DNA of 64,000 bases. Origin: Flavobacteriales bacterium. Lineage in GTDB: Bacteria; Bacteroidota; Bacteroidia; Flavobacteriales; Flavobacteriaceae. Positions 54,751 to 63,477 of this stretch are shown piece after piece; positions within the stretch are counted from its first letter, which is position 1, and each line of letters opens with the position of its first letter. The translations under genes and the position numbers were made by a program. The notes beneath the pieces were generated by a model that saw only the letters and a program-made list of their open reading frames with translations, had not been told where the DNA came from and made no database searches. Location of the stretch: contig JADHRQ010000002.1 in assembly GCA_016777325.1 (NCBI GenBank), forward strand, positions 1 to 64,000, written 5' to 3'.

Positions 54751-56071
54751 ATCCTGCAAATGCCCTAAATAAATCATTACCGTTAGCATAAAGAACCAAG
54801 GCTATTAACAAGAAGAAACCAATCATTGTAGACACTTCCATAAACTTATCACTTGGTCTCCTTCCAGTTATAATTTCATATACAAGAAACATAACATGAC
54901 CTCCATCCAAAGCTGGAATAGGTAGAACATTCATGAAAGCTAATATAATTGATAATAGTGCTGTTGATAACCAGAAACCTTTCCAGTCCCACTGTGCAGG
55001 AAAAATATTACCTATTGTTCCAAACCCTCCGAGTTGTTGGGCTCCTTTTTTTGTAAATATAAAGGAAAACTGTGCTACATACTCATATAGAGTCCAGTAT
55101 CCGTAATTAAATCCTTGCTTTACACTATCTACAAAACCAATTTTTTCGTTAATAGTTTCAATTCCTGTATTTTTTCTCCAAACTCCAATTGTTCCATCAT
55201 CATTTCGGTTAATTGAAATATTATAATTAGAATCACCTCTTTCAACTATAACATCTATAATATCGTCCGAATTATTCTTTATCCATTTTGTAAAAGAAGA
55301 CCAATCATATATACTTTCATTATTTATTGAAATAATTCTATCTCCACTTTGTATTCCTGCATAAAGTGCAGGTGATTCATTTGAAACAGAATCAACAATA
55401 GCACTAAAAAGGGGAGTAAAACTATTAATCTGACCACTTTGAAAAATTTCACTACCTATATTTTCTGGAATATTAATTTCTGAAATTGAGCCATCAAGTT
55501 TTTCAACTTTAATCTTTTCAATTGGTCTAAGTAATAACATTTTATTAATGTCTAGAACATAGTCAAGTTCTTGGCCATCTACATCCACTATTTTATCTCC
55601 TTTTTCAAATCCAATTTCTTGAATTAATTCAGATGGTTCAAGTCCAAGTGGAATATTCTCTTGAGGTAGAGTTTCTTTTCCCCAAACAAACAATACCATC
55701 ATATATATAAAAAATCCAAGAAGTAGATTAACAGTAACACCTCCCAACATTATTATTAGTCTTTGCCAAGCAGGTTTAGATCTAAATTCCCATGGTTGAG
55801 GGGGTTTTTGCATTTGTTCTTTATCAAAACTTTCATCAATCATCCCAGATATTTTTACATAACCTCCAAGAGGAAGCCAACCAATACCATAAACAGTCTC
55901 ACCTATTTTCTTTTTGAATAAAGAATACTTTACATCAAAAAATAAATAAAATTTCTCAACTCTTGTTCCAAATAACTTAGCTGGAATAAAATGTCCTAAT
56001 TCGTGAAGTACAATTAAAATTGAAAGTGATAGTAATAACTGAAATGCTTTTATAAAAAACTCTGGAGACAT
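54749..56071 (-). CDS. rseP: RseP-type site-2 intramembrane metalloprotease
   Basis: Membrane-embedded zinc protease that cuts anti-sigma factors or other single-span proteins. The zinc motif HELGH is at residues 23-27 in the first helix and the partner NVLPIPALDGGHVMFLVYEI is near the C-terminus (LDGGH). Two PDZ domains lie between (EIGFEKGDKIVDVDG; SPALYAGIQSGDRIISI). Length is 440 with four membrane segments. It stands alone, divergent from the SCO gene, and begins 25 bases from a large inverted repeat. Confidence 0.94.
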   Translation of the reverse strand: MSPEFFIKAFQLLLSLSILIVLHELGHFIPAKLFGTRVEKFYLFFDVKYSLFKKKIGETVYGIGWLPLGGYVKISGMIDESFDKEQMQKPPQPWEFRSKPAWQRLIIMLGGVTVNLLLGFFIYMMVLFVWGKETLPQENIPLGLEPSELIQEIGFEKGDKIVDVDGQELDYVLDINKMLLLRPIEKIKVEKLDGSISEINIPENIGSEIFQSGQINSFTPLFSAIVDSVSNESPALYAGIQSGDRIISINNESIYDWSSFTKWIKNNSDDIIDVIVERGDSNYNISINRNDDGTIGVWRKNTGIETINEKIGFVDSVKQGFNYGYWTLYEYVAQFSFIFTKKGAQQLGGFGTIGNIFPAQWDWKGFWLSTALLSIILAFMNVLPIPALDGGHVMFLVYEIITGRRPSDKFMEVSTMIGFFLLIALVLYANGNDLFRAFAG

Positions 56072-56087
56072 AATATAATTTTAGCTG

Positions 56088-56095
56088 CAAATTTA
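56088..56095 (-). promoter_or_regulatory. Candidate -7 box for rseP
   Basis: The minus strand reads TAAATTTG, a full TAnnTTTG match, 16 bases before the rseP ATG and touching the outer end of the 56096-56147 inverted repeat. Confidence 0.45.
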
Positions 56096-56147
56096 ATATA
56101 TTTTTAATTCCTTGAATTATCTTTGCTTCAAGGATTTAAAAATATAT
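56096..56147. promoter_or_regulatory. 52-bp near-perfect inverted repeat in the rseP/SCO divergent promoter region
   Basis: The arms 56096-56116 (ATATATTTTTAATTCCTTGAA) and 56127-56147 are complementary at 20 of 21 positions, the only mismatch being at 56135. The 10-base centre TTATCTTTGC contains the candidate -7 box of the SCO gene. The right arm ends directly at the SCO ATG. The size and placement suggest a regulator-binding operator or a cruciform-forming switch. Confidence 0.6.
56118..56125 (+). promoter_or_regulatory. Candidate -7 box for the SCO-feoAB genes
   Basis: TATCTTTG fits TAnnTTTG and lies 22 bases before the SCO ATG, in the loop of the inverted repeat. It also supports the start at 56148, because the track start at 56112 would be upstream of the promoter box. 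Confidence 0.5.
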
Positions 56148-56807
56148 ATGTTAAAAAAATACAGACTTTTTGCGGCAATCATGTTTTCAATATCTATGGC
56201 TGCAGTCTTAATGTTTTATTACGTATTAAGTCCAGAAAAAAAATTACCTATATATCAACCAAGTATGGTAAATTTTCAACTTGTTGATAGTACAGTTCAA
56301 CATGTGAAAAGATTTCATAAAATTGCTGATTATGAATTGATAAATCAGAACAATAAAATTATCACAAATAAAATTTATGATGGAAAAATATACATAGCTG
56401 ATTTTTTCTTTACTACTTGTCCAGGAATATGTCCAATTATGAAAGATAATATGATTAAACTTCAAGAAAAATTTATTAACGATGATCAGGTTCTACTTCT
56501 TTCTCATACTGTGACTCCTGAAATTGATTCAGTTAGTGTTTTAAAGAAATATTCAATGGAAAAGGGAGTTGTTGACTCTAAATGGAATATGGTTACTGGT
56601 GATAAAAGGCAGATATATAATCTAGCTAGAAAGTCATATTTGGTAGCTGAAGATATAGAAAGTTCAAATTTTTATGATATGATTCATACTGAAAATTTTG
56701 TATTAGTAGATTCAAAAAGAAGAATTAGAGGATTCTATGATGGTACTGATTCAGAGTCAATGAATAAATTAATTAATGATGTATATATTTTAAAAAAAGA
56801 ATTTTAA
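56148..56807 (+). CDS. SCO1/SenC/PrrC-family copper chaperone
   Basis: Thioredoxin-fold protein that helps insert copper into cytochrome oxidase. The start is the ATG 56148 (MLKKYRLFAAIMFSIS), giving one N-terminal membrane helix (about 7-27) and 219 residues. The copper ligands are Cys 91 and Cys 95 in FFTTCPGICPIM and His 180 in YDMIHTENFVLVD. The gene is followed by feoA and feoB, a common flavobacterial order that couples copper and iron supply. Confidence 0.92.
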   Translation: MLKKYRLFAAIMFSISMAAVLMFYYVLSPEKKLPIYQPSMVNFQLVDSTVQHVKRFHKIADYELINQNNKIITNKIYDGKIYIADFFFTTCPGICPIMKDNMIKLQEKFINDDQVLLLSHTVTPEIDSVSVLKKYSMEKGVVDSKWNMVTGDKRQIYNLARKSYLVAEDIESSNFYDMIHTENFVLVDSKRRIRGFYDGTDSESMNKLINDVYILKKEF

Positions 56808-56824
56808 ATTATTCCATTACATTT

Positions 56825-57067
56825 GTGACCTTTACAACTAAAGTATTGATAAGTTTAGATAAATTAAAAAAAGGAGATGAAGCTGTTATAAAGGATTTGA
56901 TAACAGATGGAATCCCTCTAACTCTTTTGGAAATGGGCTGTCTTCCTGGAAACGAAGTAACTATATTAGCTTCAAGAAGGGGTTTAATATATCTTAAAAT
57001 TGACGAATCACACATGTCTATTGATTCTGTTACAGCAAGTCAAGTTATAGTAGAATTAAAAAAGTAA
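56825..57067 (+). CDS. feoA: FeoA-family ferrous iron transport protein
   Basis: Small SH3-like cytoplasmic helper of FeoB. ISLDKLKKGDEAVIKDL, LLEMGCLPGNEVTILA and LIYLKIDESHMSID are the family blocks. The start is not ATG: GTG at 56825 (80 residues) or TTG at 56846 (73 residues, closer to usual FeoA starts). It precedes feoB by one base. Confidence 0.9.
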   Translation: MTFTTKVLISLDKLKKGDEAVIKDLITDGIPLTLLEMGCLPGNEVTILASRRGLIYLKIDESHMSIDSVTASQVIVELKK

Positions 57068-57068
57068 A

Positions 57069-59165
57069 ATGGTTAAGACAATTTCAGTTGCATTACTTGG
57101 TAATCCTAATACAGGTAAGAGTTCTGTATTTAATACCTTAACCGGATTAAAACAAACAGTTGGAAATTATCCGGGAGTTACCGTTGAAAAAAAAATTGGA
57201 AGTTTTGCAATTGATAGGACAACTAGTGTTCAGTTAATTGATTTACCAGGAACCTATGGTCTAAATACTCAATCTATTGACCGAAGTATAGTATTTGAAT
57301 TATTATTAAATAAAAATAACAAGGATTTTCCAGATGTAGTTATTGTAGTTGCAGATATTGATAATTTAAAAAGAAATCTTTTATTATTTAGTCAGATTAA
57401 AGATTTAGAAATTCCAACCATTCTAGCAATAAACATGTCTGACCAACTAACTTCAAAGGGGATAGAAATTAATGTAGAAAAATTAGAAGAAGAATTAGAT
57501 ACTAAGGTTGTGCTTTTAAGTGCAAGAAAAAATCACGGATTTAATGCATTAAAATCTGAGATAAAAAACTATAGAAATCTTTCAGATAAACCAGCTTTTA
57601 ATATAAATGAAATTGATCCTGAATATTTTTCTAACCTTAGTAAAACTTTCTCAGGACAATCAGTATATAAGTTATGGCTTTTAATTACTCAGGATATAAA
57701 TTTCTCTAAACTAGAGAGAAATAAAATTGATGATAAAGGAAGATTTAAGACGCAAACTGAATCATATCTAAAAAAACTTCAACAAAGAGAAACTGTAAAG
57801 CGATATCAGGTAATTAACAACCTTTTAAAAGAGACCTATGTAAAGGATTATAAAAAGGCGACAGGATTAAGAAGTGTTATTGATAGAGTTCTTTTACACA
57901 GTGTATGGGGGTATTTAATCTTTTTTTCAATTTTACTTTTAATATTTCAGATAATTTTTGACTGGAGTAGTATACCAATGGACTTTATTGATAGTAGTTT
58001 TGTTTCACTAAGTCAATCAGTCAAATCTGGTCTTCCCCAGGGAGTTTTTACTTCTCTTTTAGCAGAAGGGGTAATTCCAGGTTTAGCAGGAATTCTAATT
58101 TTTATTCCACAAATAGCACTTTTATTTTTCTTTATTTCAATTCTAGAGGAAACTGGCTACATGAGTAGAGTAGTTTTTCTAATGGACAGGACTCTTAAAA
58201 AATTTGGTTTGGGGGGTAAAAGTCTAATACCACTTGTATCTGGAGTAGCTTGTGCAATTCCAGCAGTAATGGCAACAAGAAATATAGAAAACTGGAAAGA
58301 CAGGCTTATTACAATCCTTGTAATTCCTTTCATGACATGTTCAGCTAGACTTCCTGTATATCTAATTTTGATTTCTTTAGTAATTCCAACTGATAAAATA
58401 TTTGGAGTTAGTTACCAAAGTTTAACACTAATGGGTCTATACATATTAGGATTCTTATTAGCTATTATTTCATCAACTATTCTTAAAAATATAATCAAAA
58501 GAGACTCAATAAGTTATCTAGTTCTTGAGATGCCTGAGTACAAGTTACCTCTTCCGAAGAACATTTTTTTAAATATTTGGACTAAGACAAGGTCGTTTGT
58601 TGTTGAGGCCGGTAAAATTATATTTGCAATCTCTATTTTGTTATGGATAATGGCTTCTTATGGTCCAGGAAATGAATTTAAAAACGCTGATCAAATTGTT
58701 AAAGCTCAATATCAAAATATTGAAATTTCTGCTGAAGATTTAGAGTTAAATATAAATTCCTACAGACTTGAACACTCTTTCATTGGTATTGTAGGTAAAT
58801 CAATTGAGCCTGCAATTGCTCCACTTGGGTATGACTGGAAAATAGGTATTGCTCTTGTTACATCATTTGCAGCAAGAGAAGTTTTTGTTGGGACTCTATC
58901 TACTATATACAGTGTTGGATCTGAAAATCAAGATACAATTAAGACAAGAATGTCTCAGGAAACAGATTCTAATGGAAATAAGATCTTTAATTTACCTACT
59001 GGTATATCATTAATGGTATTTTATGCATTTGCAATGCAGTGTATGAGTACCTTAGCAATTGTGAAAAAAGAGACTAATTCTTGGAAGTGGCCTTTAATGC
59101 AGTTGATTTTTATGACAATATTAGCTTACTTTGCATCTTTATTTGTATTTCAAATTTTAAACTAA
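57069..59165 (+). CDS. feoB: Ferrous iron transporter FeoB
   Basis: GTPase-coupled Fe(II) importer. The N-terminal G domain has G1 GNPNTGKSS (about 11-19), G2 NYPGVTVEKK, G3 IDLPGTYGL and G4 NMSD. The membrane part has the two Gate motifs (ILEETGYMSRVVFLMDR, LSGVACAIPA-like LVSGVACAIPAVMATR, and SFAAREVFVGTLSTIY). Length 698 is typical. It ends one base into the start of a Cys-rich mini-gene. Confidence 0.96.
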   Translation: MVKTISVALLGNPNTGKSSVFNTLTGLKQTVGNYPGVTVEKKIGSFAIDRTTSVQLIDLPGTYGLNTQSIDRSIVFELLLNKNNKDFPDVVIVVADIDNLKRNLLLFSQIKDLEIPTILAINMSDQLTSKGIEINVEKLEEELDTKVVLLSARKNHGFNALKSEIKNYRNLSDKPAFNINEIDPEYFSNLSKTFSGQSVYKLWLLITQDINFSKLERNKIDDKGRFKTQTESYLKKLQQRETVKRYQVINNLLKETYVKDYKKATGLRSVIDRVLLHSVWGYLIFFSILLLIFQIIFDWSSIPMDFIDSSFVSLSQSVKSGLPQGVFTSLLAEGVIPGLAGILIFIPQIALLFFFISILEETGYMSRVVFLMDRTLKKFGLGGKSLIPLVSGVACAIPAVMATRNIENWKDRLITILVIPFMTCSARLPVYLILISLVIPTDKIFGVSYQSLTLMGLYILGFLLAIISSTILKNIIKRDSISYLVLEMPEYKLPLPKNIFLNIWTKTRSFVVEAGKIIFAISILLWIMASYGPGNEFKNADQIVKAQYQNIEISAEDLELNINSYRLEHSFIGIVGKSIEPAIAPLGYDWKIGIALVTSFAAREVFVGTLSTIYSVGSENQDTIKTRMSQETDSNGNKIFNLPTGISLMVFYAFAMQCMSTLAIVKKETNSWKWPLMQLIFMTILAYFASLFVFQILN

Positions 59166-59290
59166 TGGAAGAAATTCAAGGAATTTTATTAATTCTATCA
59201 GGAGGTTTTGCTTTTTGGCTTCTTTATGGGAAATTTATAAAAAAGGCTAAAGCCTCAGATTCTAATTGTGGTAAAGACTGTGGTTGTTAA
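59165..59290 (+). CDS. FeoB-associated Cys-rich membrane mini-protein
   Basis: 41 residues: MEEIQGILLILSGGFAFWLLYGKF is one membrane helix, followed by a short basic tail ending in NCGKDCGC (three Cys). The track shows only a longer out-of-family form from 59081. The ATG shares its A with the feoB TAA. Such Cys-rich one-helix proteins commonly follow feoB in Bacteroidota and may bind iron at the pore exit; the role is not proven. The last 4 bases overlap the convergent peptidase gene. Confidence 0.85.
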   Translation: MEEIQGILLILSGGFAFWLLYGKFIKKAKASDSNCGKDCGC

Positions 59291-60579
59291 CTATTCATTA
59301 TATCCTCAATTTCTTCAGCTTCAATAGGAATATCAGCCATTAAATTAGTAGGATCTCCCTTACTTTTAATAACTACATCATCTTCTAGTCTAACTCCAAA
59401 ACCTTCTTTTGGAATATAAATTCCAGGTTCAACTGTAAAGACCATATTTTCTTGAAATGGATCTTCGAGAAGACCATAGTCATGTGTGTCAAGTCCTAAG
59501 TGATGAGAAGTTCCATGCATAAAATACTTCTTGTATGCTGGATTTTTTTTTGTCTCATTTTTAATGTCAACTTTATCAATAAGTCTAATATTTAAAAGTT
59601 CTTTTGTCATAATCTCACCAACTTGTTCGTGAAAAGTCTTCCAGTTATTTCCAACTTTTAATAGTTTAGTTGCTTCATTTTTAACATTAAGAACTGAATT
59701 ATATACCTCTCTTTGTCTTTTTGAAAATCGACCAGAAACAGGAATAGTTCTTGTCATATCACTAGAATAATTTCCGTATTCTGCGCCAACATCCATTAGA
59801 ATTAACTCGCCATCTTTACACTGTTTATTATTTTTTACATAATGAAGAACGTTATTATCAAGTCCGCTTGCTATAATAGGAGAGTATGCGAAACCCTTTG
59901 AGGAATTATTGATAAATTCATGAATAAACTCAGCTTCAATTTGATATTCCCAAACCCCAGGTTTAATAAATTTTAAAACCCTATCAAATCCTTTTTTTGT
60001 TATCTGACAAGCTTTTTTTATTTGATTAATCTCATCTAAATGTTTTATCGATCTTAGTCTTTGAAGTATAGGGTTACTTTTTTCAACTTTATGAGCAGGA
60101 TATTTTTTTAATAACCAGCTTATGAATCTATCCTCCCTAGTTTCTACTGGAGAATTAGCCCTGTAGTGTTCATTTTTATTGATATAAAATGTGTCAATTT
60201 TACTTGAAATAGAATGTAATATATTTTTGAAATCTTCAACAAAATAAACACTTTCAATTCCTGATAATTCAGAAGCTAACTGCTTGGTAAGTTTTTCTCC
60301 TTCCCAAATTTTTGTGTGTTCATCAGATTTTCGAATAAATAGATTTTCTCTTGTTTTACTATCTTTTGAAGAAGGGTATAAAATCAAAATAGTTTCCTCT
60401 TGATCGATTCCAGTTAAATGAAAGATATCTCTGTGTTGTTCAAATGGTAATTCGGAATCAGCACTTACTGGATAAATATCATTAGAATTAAAAATAGCCA
60501 TAGAATCTTCCTTCATTTGATTCATGAAATTCAAACGATTTCTATTATAAATTGAACTGTTTAGAGGTTTATATCTCAT
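59287..60579 (-). CDS. Xaa-Pro aminopeptidase (aminopeptidase P, M24B)
   Basis: Removes N-terminal residues preceding proline. The N-terminal aminopeptidase P domain (MRYKPLNSSIYNRNRLNFMNQM, FRHLTGIDQEE-like HRDIFHLTGIDQEETI) is followed by the pita-bread M24 domain. The metal ligands are visible as LMDVGAEYGNYSSDMTRTIPV (two Asp), HGTSHHLGLDTHDYG (His), FTVEPGIYI (Glu) and VRLEDDVVI (Glu). Length 430 is standard for the PepP type. Confidence 0.94.
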   Translation of the reverse strand: MRYKPLNSSIYNRNRLNFMNQMKEDSMAIFNSNDIYPVSADSELPFEQHRDIFHLTGIDQEETILILYPSSKDSKTRENLFIRKSDEHTKIWEGEKLTKQLASELSGIESVYFVEDFKNILHSISSKIDTFYINKNEHYRANSPVETREDRFISWLLKKYPAHKVEKSNPILQRLRSIKHLDEINQIKKACQITKKGFDRVLKFIKPGVWEYQIEAEFIHEFINNSSKGFAYSPIIASGLDNNVLHYVKNNKQCKDGELILMDVGAEYGNYSSDMTRTIPVSGRFSKRQREVYNSVLNVKNEATKLLKVGNNWKTFHEQVGEIMTKELLNIRLIDKVDIKNETKKNPAYKKYFMHGTSHHLGLDTHDYGLLEDPFQENMVFTVEPGIYIPKEGFGVRLEDDVVIKSKGDPTNLMADIPIEAEEIEDIMNS

Positions 60580-60642
60580 TTATTTTTATCAAATATCTTG
60601 AAAATTAATATAATGTTTATAATTTAAGTAAAAATTGAAATT

Positions 60643-63438
60643 ATGAAAAATTTTAAAATAGTTTTCTTGTTGATGACAGCTACATGTATTAGCTATGCTC
60701 AGCCACAAGCCTCAGACTCATCTCAATTAATTGATGCATATCAAAAAAAGGAAGAATTGACAAAATCATCTAGAGTTAAAAACATTCACTTTAGAAATAT
60801 TGGACCCACTATTATGAGTGGGCGTGTTGTTGCTCTTGAAGTAGATCCAGAAGATCCAACTAGATTTTATGTAGCATACGCTTCTGGAGGTGTTTGGTTT
60901 ACTGAAAACAATGGAACATCTTTTACTTCCATATCTGAGAATTGGCCTACTCAAAATATTGGTGAAATCACTATGGATTGGAAAAATCAAACTTTATGGG
61001 TTGGTACCGGAGAAAACAATTCATCTAGATCTTCATATTCAGGAATAGGGATTCTAAAAACAGAATCAAATGGTTCCAATTGGGTAAATGTTGGACTAGC
61101 AGATAGTCATCATATTGGAAAAATTTTAATCAATCCTGCAGATAAAAACCATGTTATTGTTGGTGTTACAGGGCATTTATATTCAAAAAATAAAAACAGA
61201 GGTGTCTATGTAACTAAAGATGGAGGTAAAACTTGGAAAAACACACTGTATATAAATGATAGTACGGGAATAATTGACATGGCTAGTACTCCAAATAGTT
61301 TTAATATTATGTATGCATCTTCTTGGGAAAAAGACAGAAAAGCATGGAATTTAATTGAAGGTGGAAAACACTCGGCAATATATAAAAGTATCGATGCAGG
61401 TGATACTTGGGAAAATATTTCAATAGAAGATAGTGGTTTTCCTGTTGGAGAAGGTGTTGGAAGAATTGGAATTGCAGTTTATGATGAAAATATAATATAT
61501 GCAGTTCTTGACAATCAATTTTTTAGAGATTTAGATCCCGCTTCAAATGATGAGGTACTTAATAGAAATTCATTTAAAAGTATGACTAAAGATGAGTTTG
61601 AAAAGATTGATGATAAAGATTTAAAATCATTTTTAAGATCAAATAGATTTCCATCTAAATATTCTTTAGAAAAAGTTAAGTCTGAAATTAGTAATGGAAA
61701 AATAAAGCCTTCAGATTTATATAAGTATTTAGTTGATGCTAACTCAGAATTATTTAATACGCCAATTATTGGAGCAGAAGTTTATAGAAGCAATAATGGT
61801 GGCAAAAATTGGACTAAAACACATAAGTCTTTTTTAGATGGAGTTTACAATACTTATGGTTATTACTTTGGTAAGATTCATGTTGACCCTAGTAATAGTG
61901 ATAAAATCTACACTTATGGAGTTCCAATAATAACTTCTGATGATGGTGGAAAAACTTTTTATAGAATTGGTAAAGAAAATGTCCATGCTGATCACCATGA
62001 TCTATGGATTAATCCAAACAAGCCAGGACACCTAATTAATGGAAATGATGGAGGAGTAAATATAACTTATGATGATGGAAAAAACTGGATTAAAAATAAT
62101 TCAACAGAGGTAGGTCAGTTTTATGCTATAAATGTAGATTATGAAAAACCATATAATGTATATGGTGGCCTACAGGACAATGGAGTTTGGAAAGGACCTC
62201 ATAATTCAACTGAAAATAAAAGATGGAACATGAATGGAAAATATCCTTGGGAGATGATAATGGGTGGTGATGGAATGGAAATCCAGATAGATAATAGAAA
62301 TTCCAATACTGTTTATACTGGTTTTCAATTTGGATTTTATTACCGACTTGAATTAGATTCAGGAAAGAGAAAGTTGATTAAACCAGTTCATGAACTAGGA
62401 GAGTCCCCTTATCGTTTTAACTGGCAGACACCTATTCTCTTATCTCCTCATAATCAAGATGTTCTATATTTTGGTACAAATCATTTACATAAATCTGAAA
62501 ATAAAGGTGATAATTGGCAATTGATATCCAGAGATCTTACTAGTGGTGGAAAAAAAGGAAATGTCCCTTATGGAACAATAACTACAATTGCTGAATCACC
62601 TTTAGTTGAAGGGTTATTGTATGTGGGAAGTGATGACGGTTTAGTACATATTTCAAAAAATGGAGGTAAAACCTGGAAAAATATTTCCCTAAATCTGCCA
62701 AAGGATATGTGGGTAAGTAAAGTATACGCATCTTCACATAACGAAAAGACTGTTTATGTATCTTTAAACGGATATAGGTGGGATAATTTCTCTCCTTTTT
62801 TATTCAAAAGTGATAACTATGGAAAAACATGGGCTTCAATTAGTTCAAATTTACCAGATTCCCCAATTAATGTAGTGATTGAGGATAATGTTAATAAGAA
62901 TATTCTTTACATTGGTAATGATCATGGTGTCTATGCTTCTTTAGATTCTGGAATTAATTGGGAACCTTTTAGTAATGGCTTAAATTCTGCATCTGTTCAT
63001 GATTTGGTTATTCAAAAAGATGAAAACCATCTTTTAGTAGGAACACATGGAAGATCAATTTATCTTTCAGAAATTGAAAAAATTCAAAGTCTTTCGAGTG
63101 ATATATTAAAATCATCAATGTATGTATACCCAATTAAGTCAATTAAAAAATCTCCTTCATGGGGAGTTAAAAGAAGTATTTGGAGTGAACCTTTTCAGCC
63201 AAATCTTGAGTTTTCAATTTTTTCGTCTTCAGAAAAAGAATATAAACTATCTATTATTGATTCAAATGGTAACTATGTTTATACTATTTCGGGCAAATTA
63301 GATAGGGGATTAAATTTTATAGATTATAATCTTAAGAATAATCAAAATGGCAATGATGATTTTATAGACAAGGGATTCTATAAGGTTTTAATTATAAGTG
63401 ATAAAGATAATTTAGAAAAGGAATTTGAAATAAAGTAG
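60643..63438 (+). CDS. Large secreted BNR/Asp-box (sortilin-like) repeat protein
   Basis: 931-residue exported protein with signal MKNFKIVFLLMTATCISYAQ. It carries many Asp-box turns of the S-x-D-x-G-x-T-W type: VTKDGGKTWKN, KSIDAGDTWEN, TSDDGGKTFYR, ISKNGGKTWKN and KSDNYGKTWAS, hence a beta-propeller of the VPS10/BNR kind. The start region IHFRNIGPTIMSGRVVALEVDPEDP is typical of a family common in Bacteroidota and often annotated as glycosyl hydrolase, although catalytic residues are not established. There is no type IX secretion tail at the end. It may bind or process peptides or glycans; the neighbouring peptidase is suggestive only. Confidence 0.85.
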   Translation: MKNFKIVFLLMTATCISYAQPQASDSSQLIDAYQKKEELTKSSRVKNIHFRNIGPTIMSGRVVALEVDPEDPTRFYVAYASGGVWFTENNGTSFTSISENWPTQNIGEITMDWKNQTLWVGTGENNSSRSSYSGIGILKTESNGSNWVNVGLADSHHIGKILINPADKNHVIVGVTGHLYSKNKNRGVYVTKDGGKTWKNTLYINDSTGIIDMASTPNSFNIMYASSWEKDRKAWNLIEGGKHSAIYKSIDAGDTWENISIEDSGFPVGEGVGRIGIAVYDENIIYAVLDNQFFRDLDPASNDEVLNRNSFKSMTKDEFEKIDDKDLKSFLRSNRFPSKYSLEKVKSEISNGKIKPSDLYKYLVDANSELFNTPIIGAEVYRSNNGGKNWTKTHKSFLDGVYNTYGYYFGKIHVDPSNSDKIYTYGVPIITSDDGGKTFYRIGKENVHADHHDLWINPNKPGHLINGNDGGVNITYDDGKNWIKNNSTEVGQFYAINVDYEKPYNVYGGLQDNGVWKGPHNSTENKRWNMNGKYPWEMIMGGDGMEIQIDNRNSNTVYTGFQFGFYYRLELDSGKRKLIKPVHELGESPYRFNWQTPILLSPHNQDVLYFGTNHLHKSENKGDNWQLISRDLTSGGKKGNVPYGTITTIAESPLVEGLLYVGSDDGLVHISKNGGKTWKNISLNLPKDMWVSKVYASSHNEKTVYVSLNGYRWDNFSPFLFKSDNYGKTWASISSNLPDSPINVVIEDNVNKNILYIGNDHGVYASLDSGINWEPFSNGLNSASVHDLVIQKDENHLLVGTHGRSIYLSEIEKIQSLSSDILKSSMYVYPIKSIKKSPSWGVKRSIWSEPFQPNLEFSIFSSSEKEYKLSIIDSNGNYVYTISGKLDRGLNFIDYNLKNNQNGNDDFIDKGFYKVLIISDKDNLEKEFEIK

Positions 63439-63477
63439 TTATTTAACTGTTTATGCTTTAATTTTACTAAATAATTG

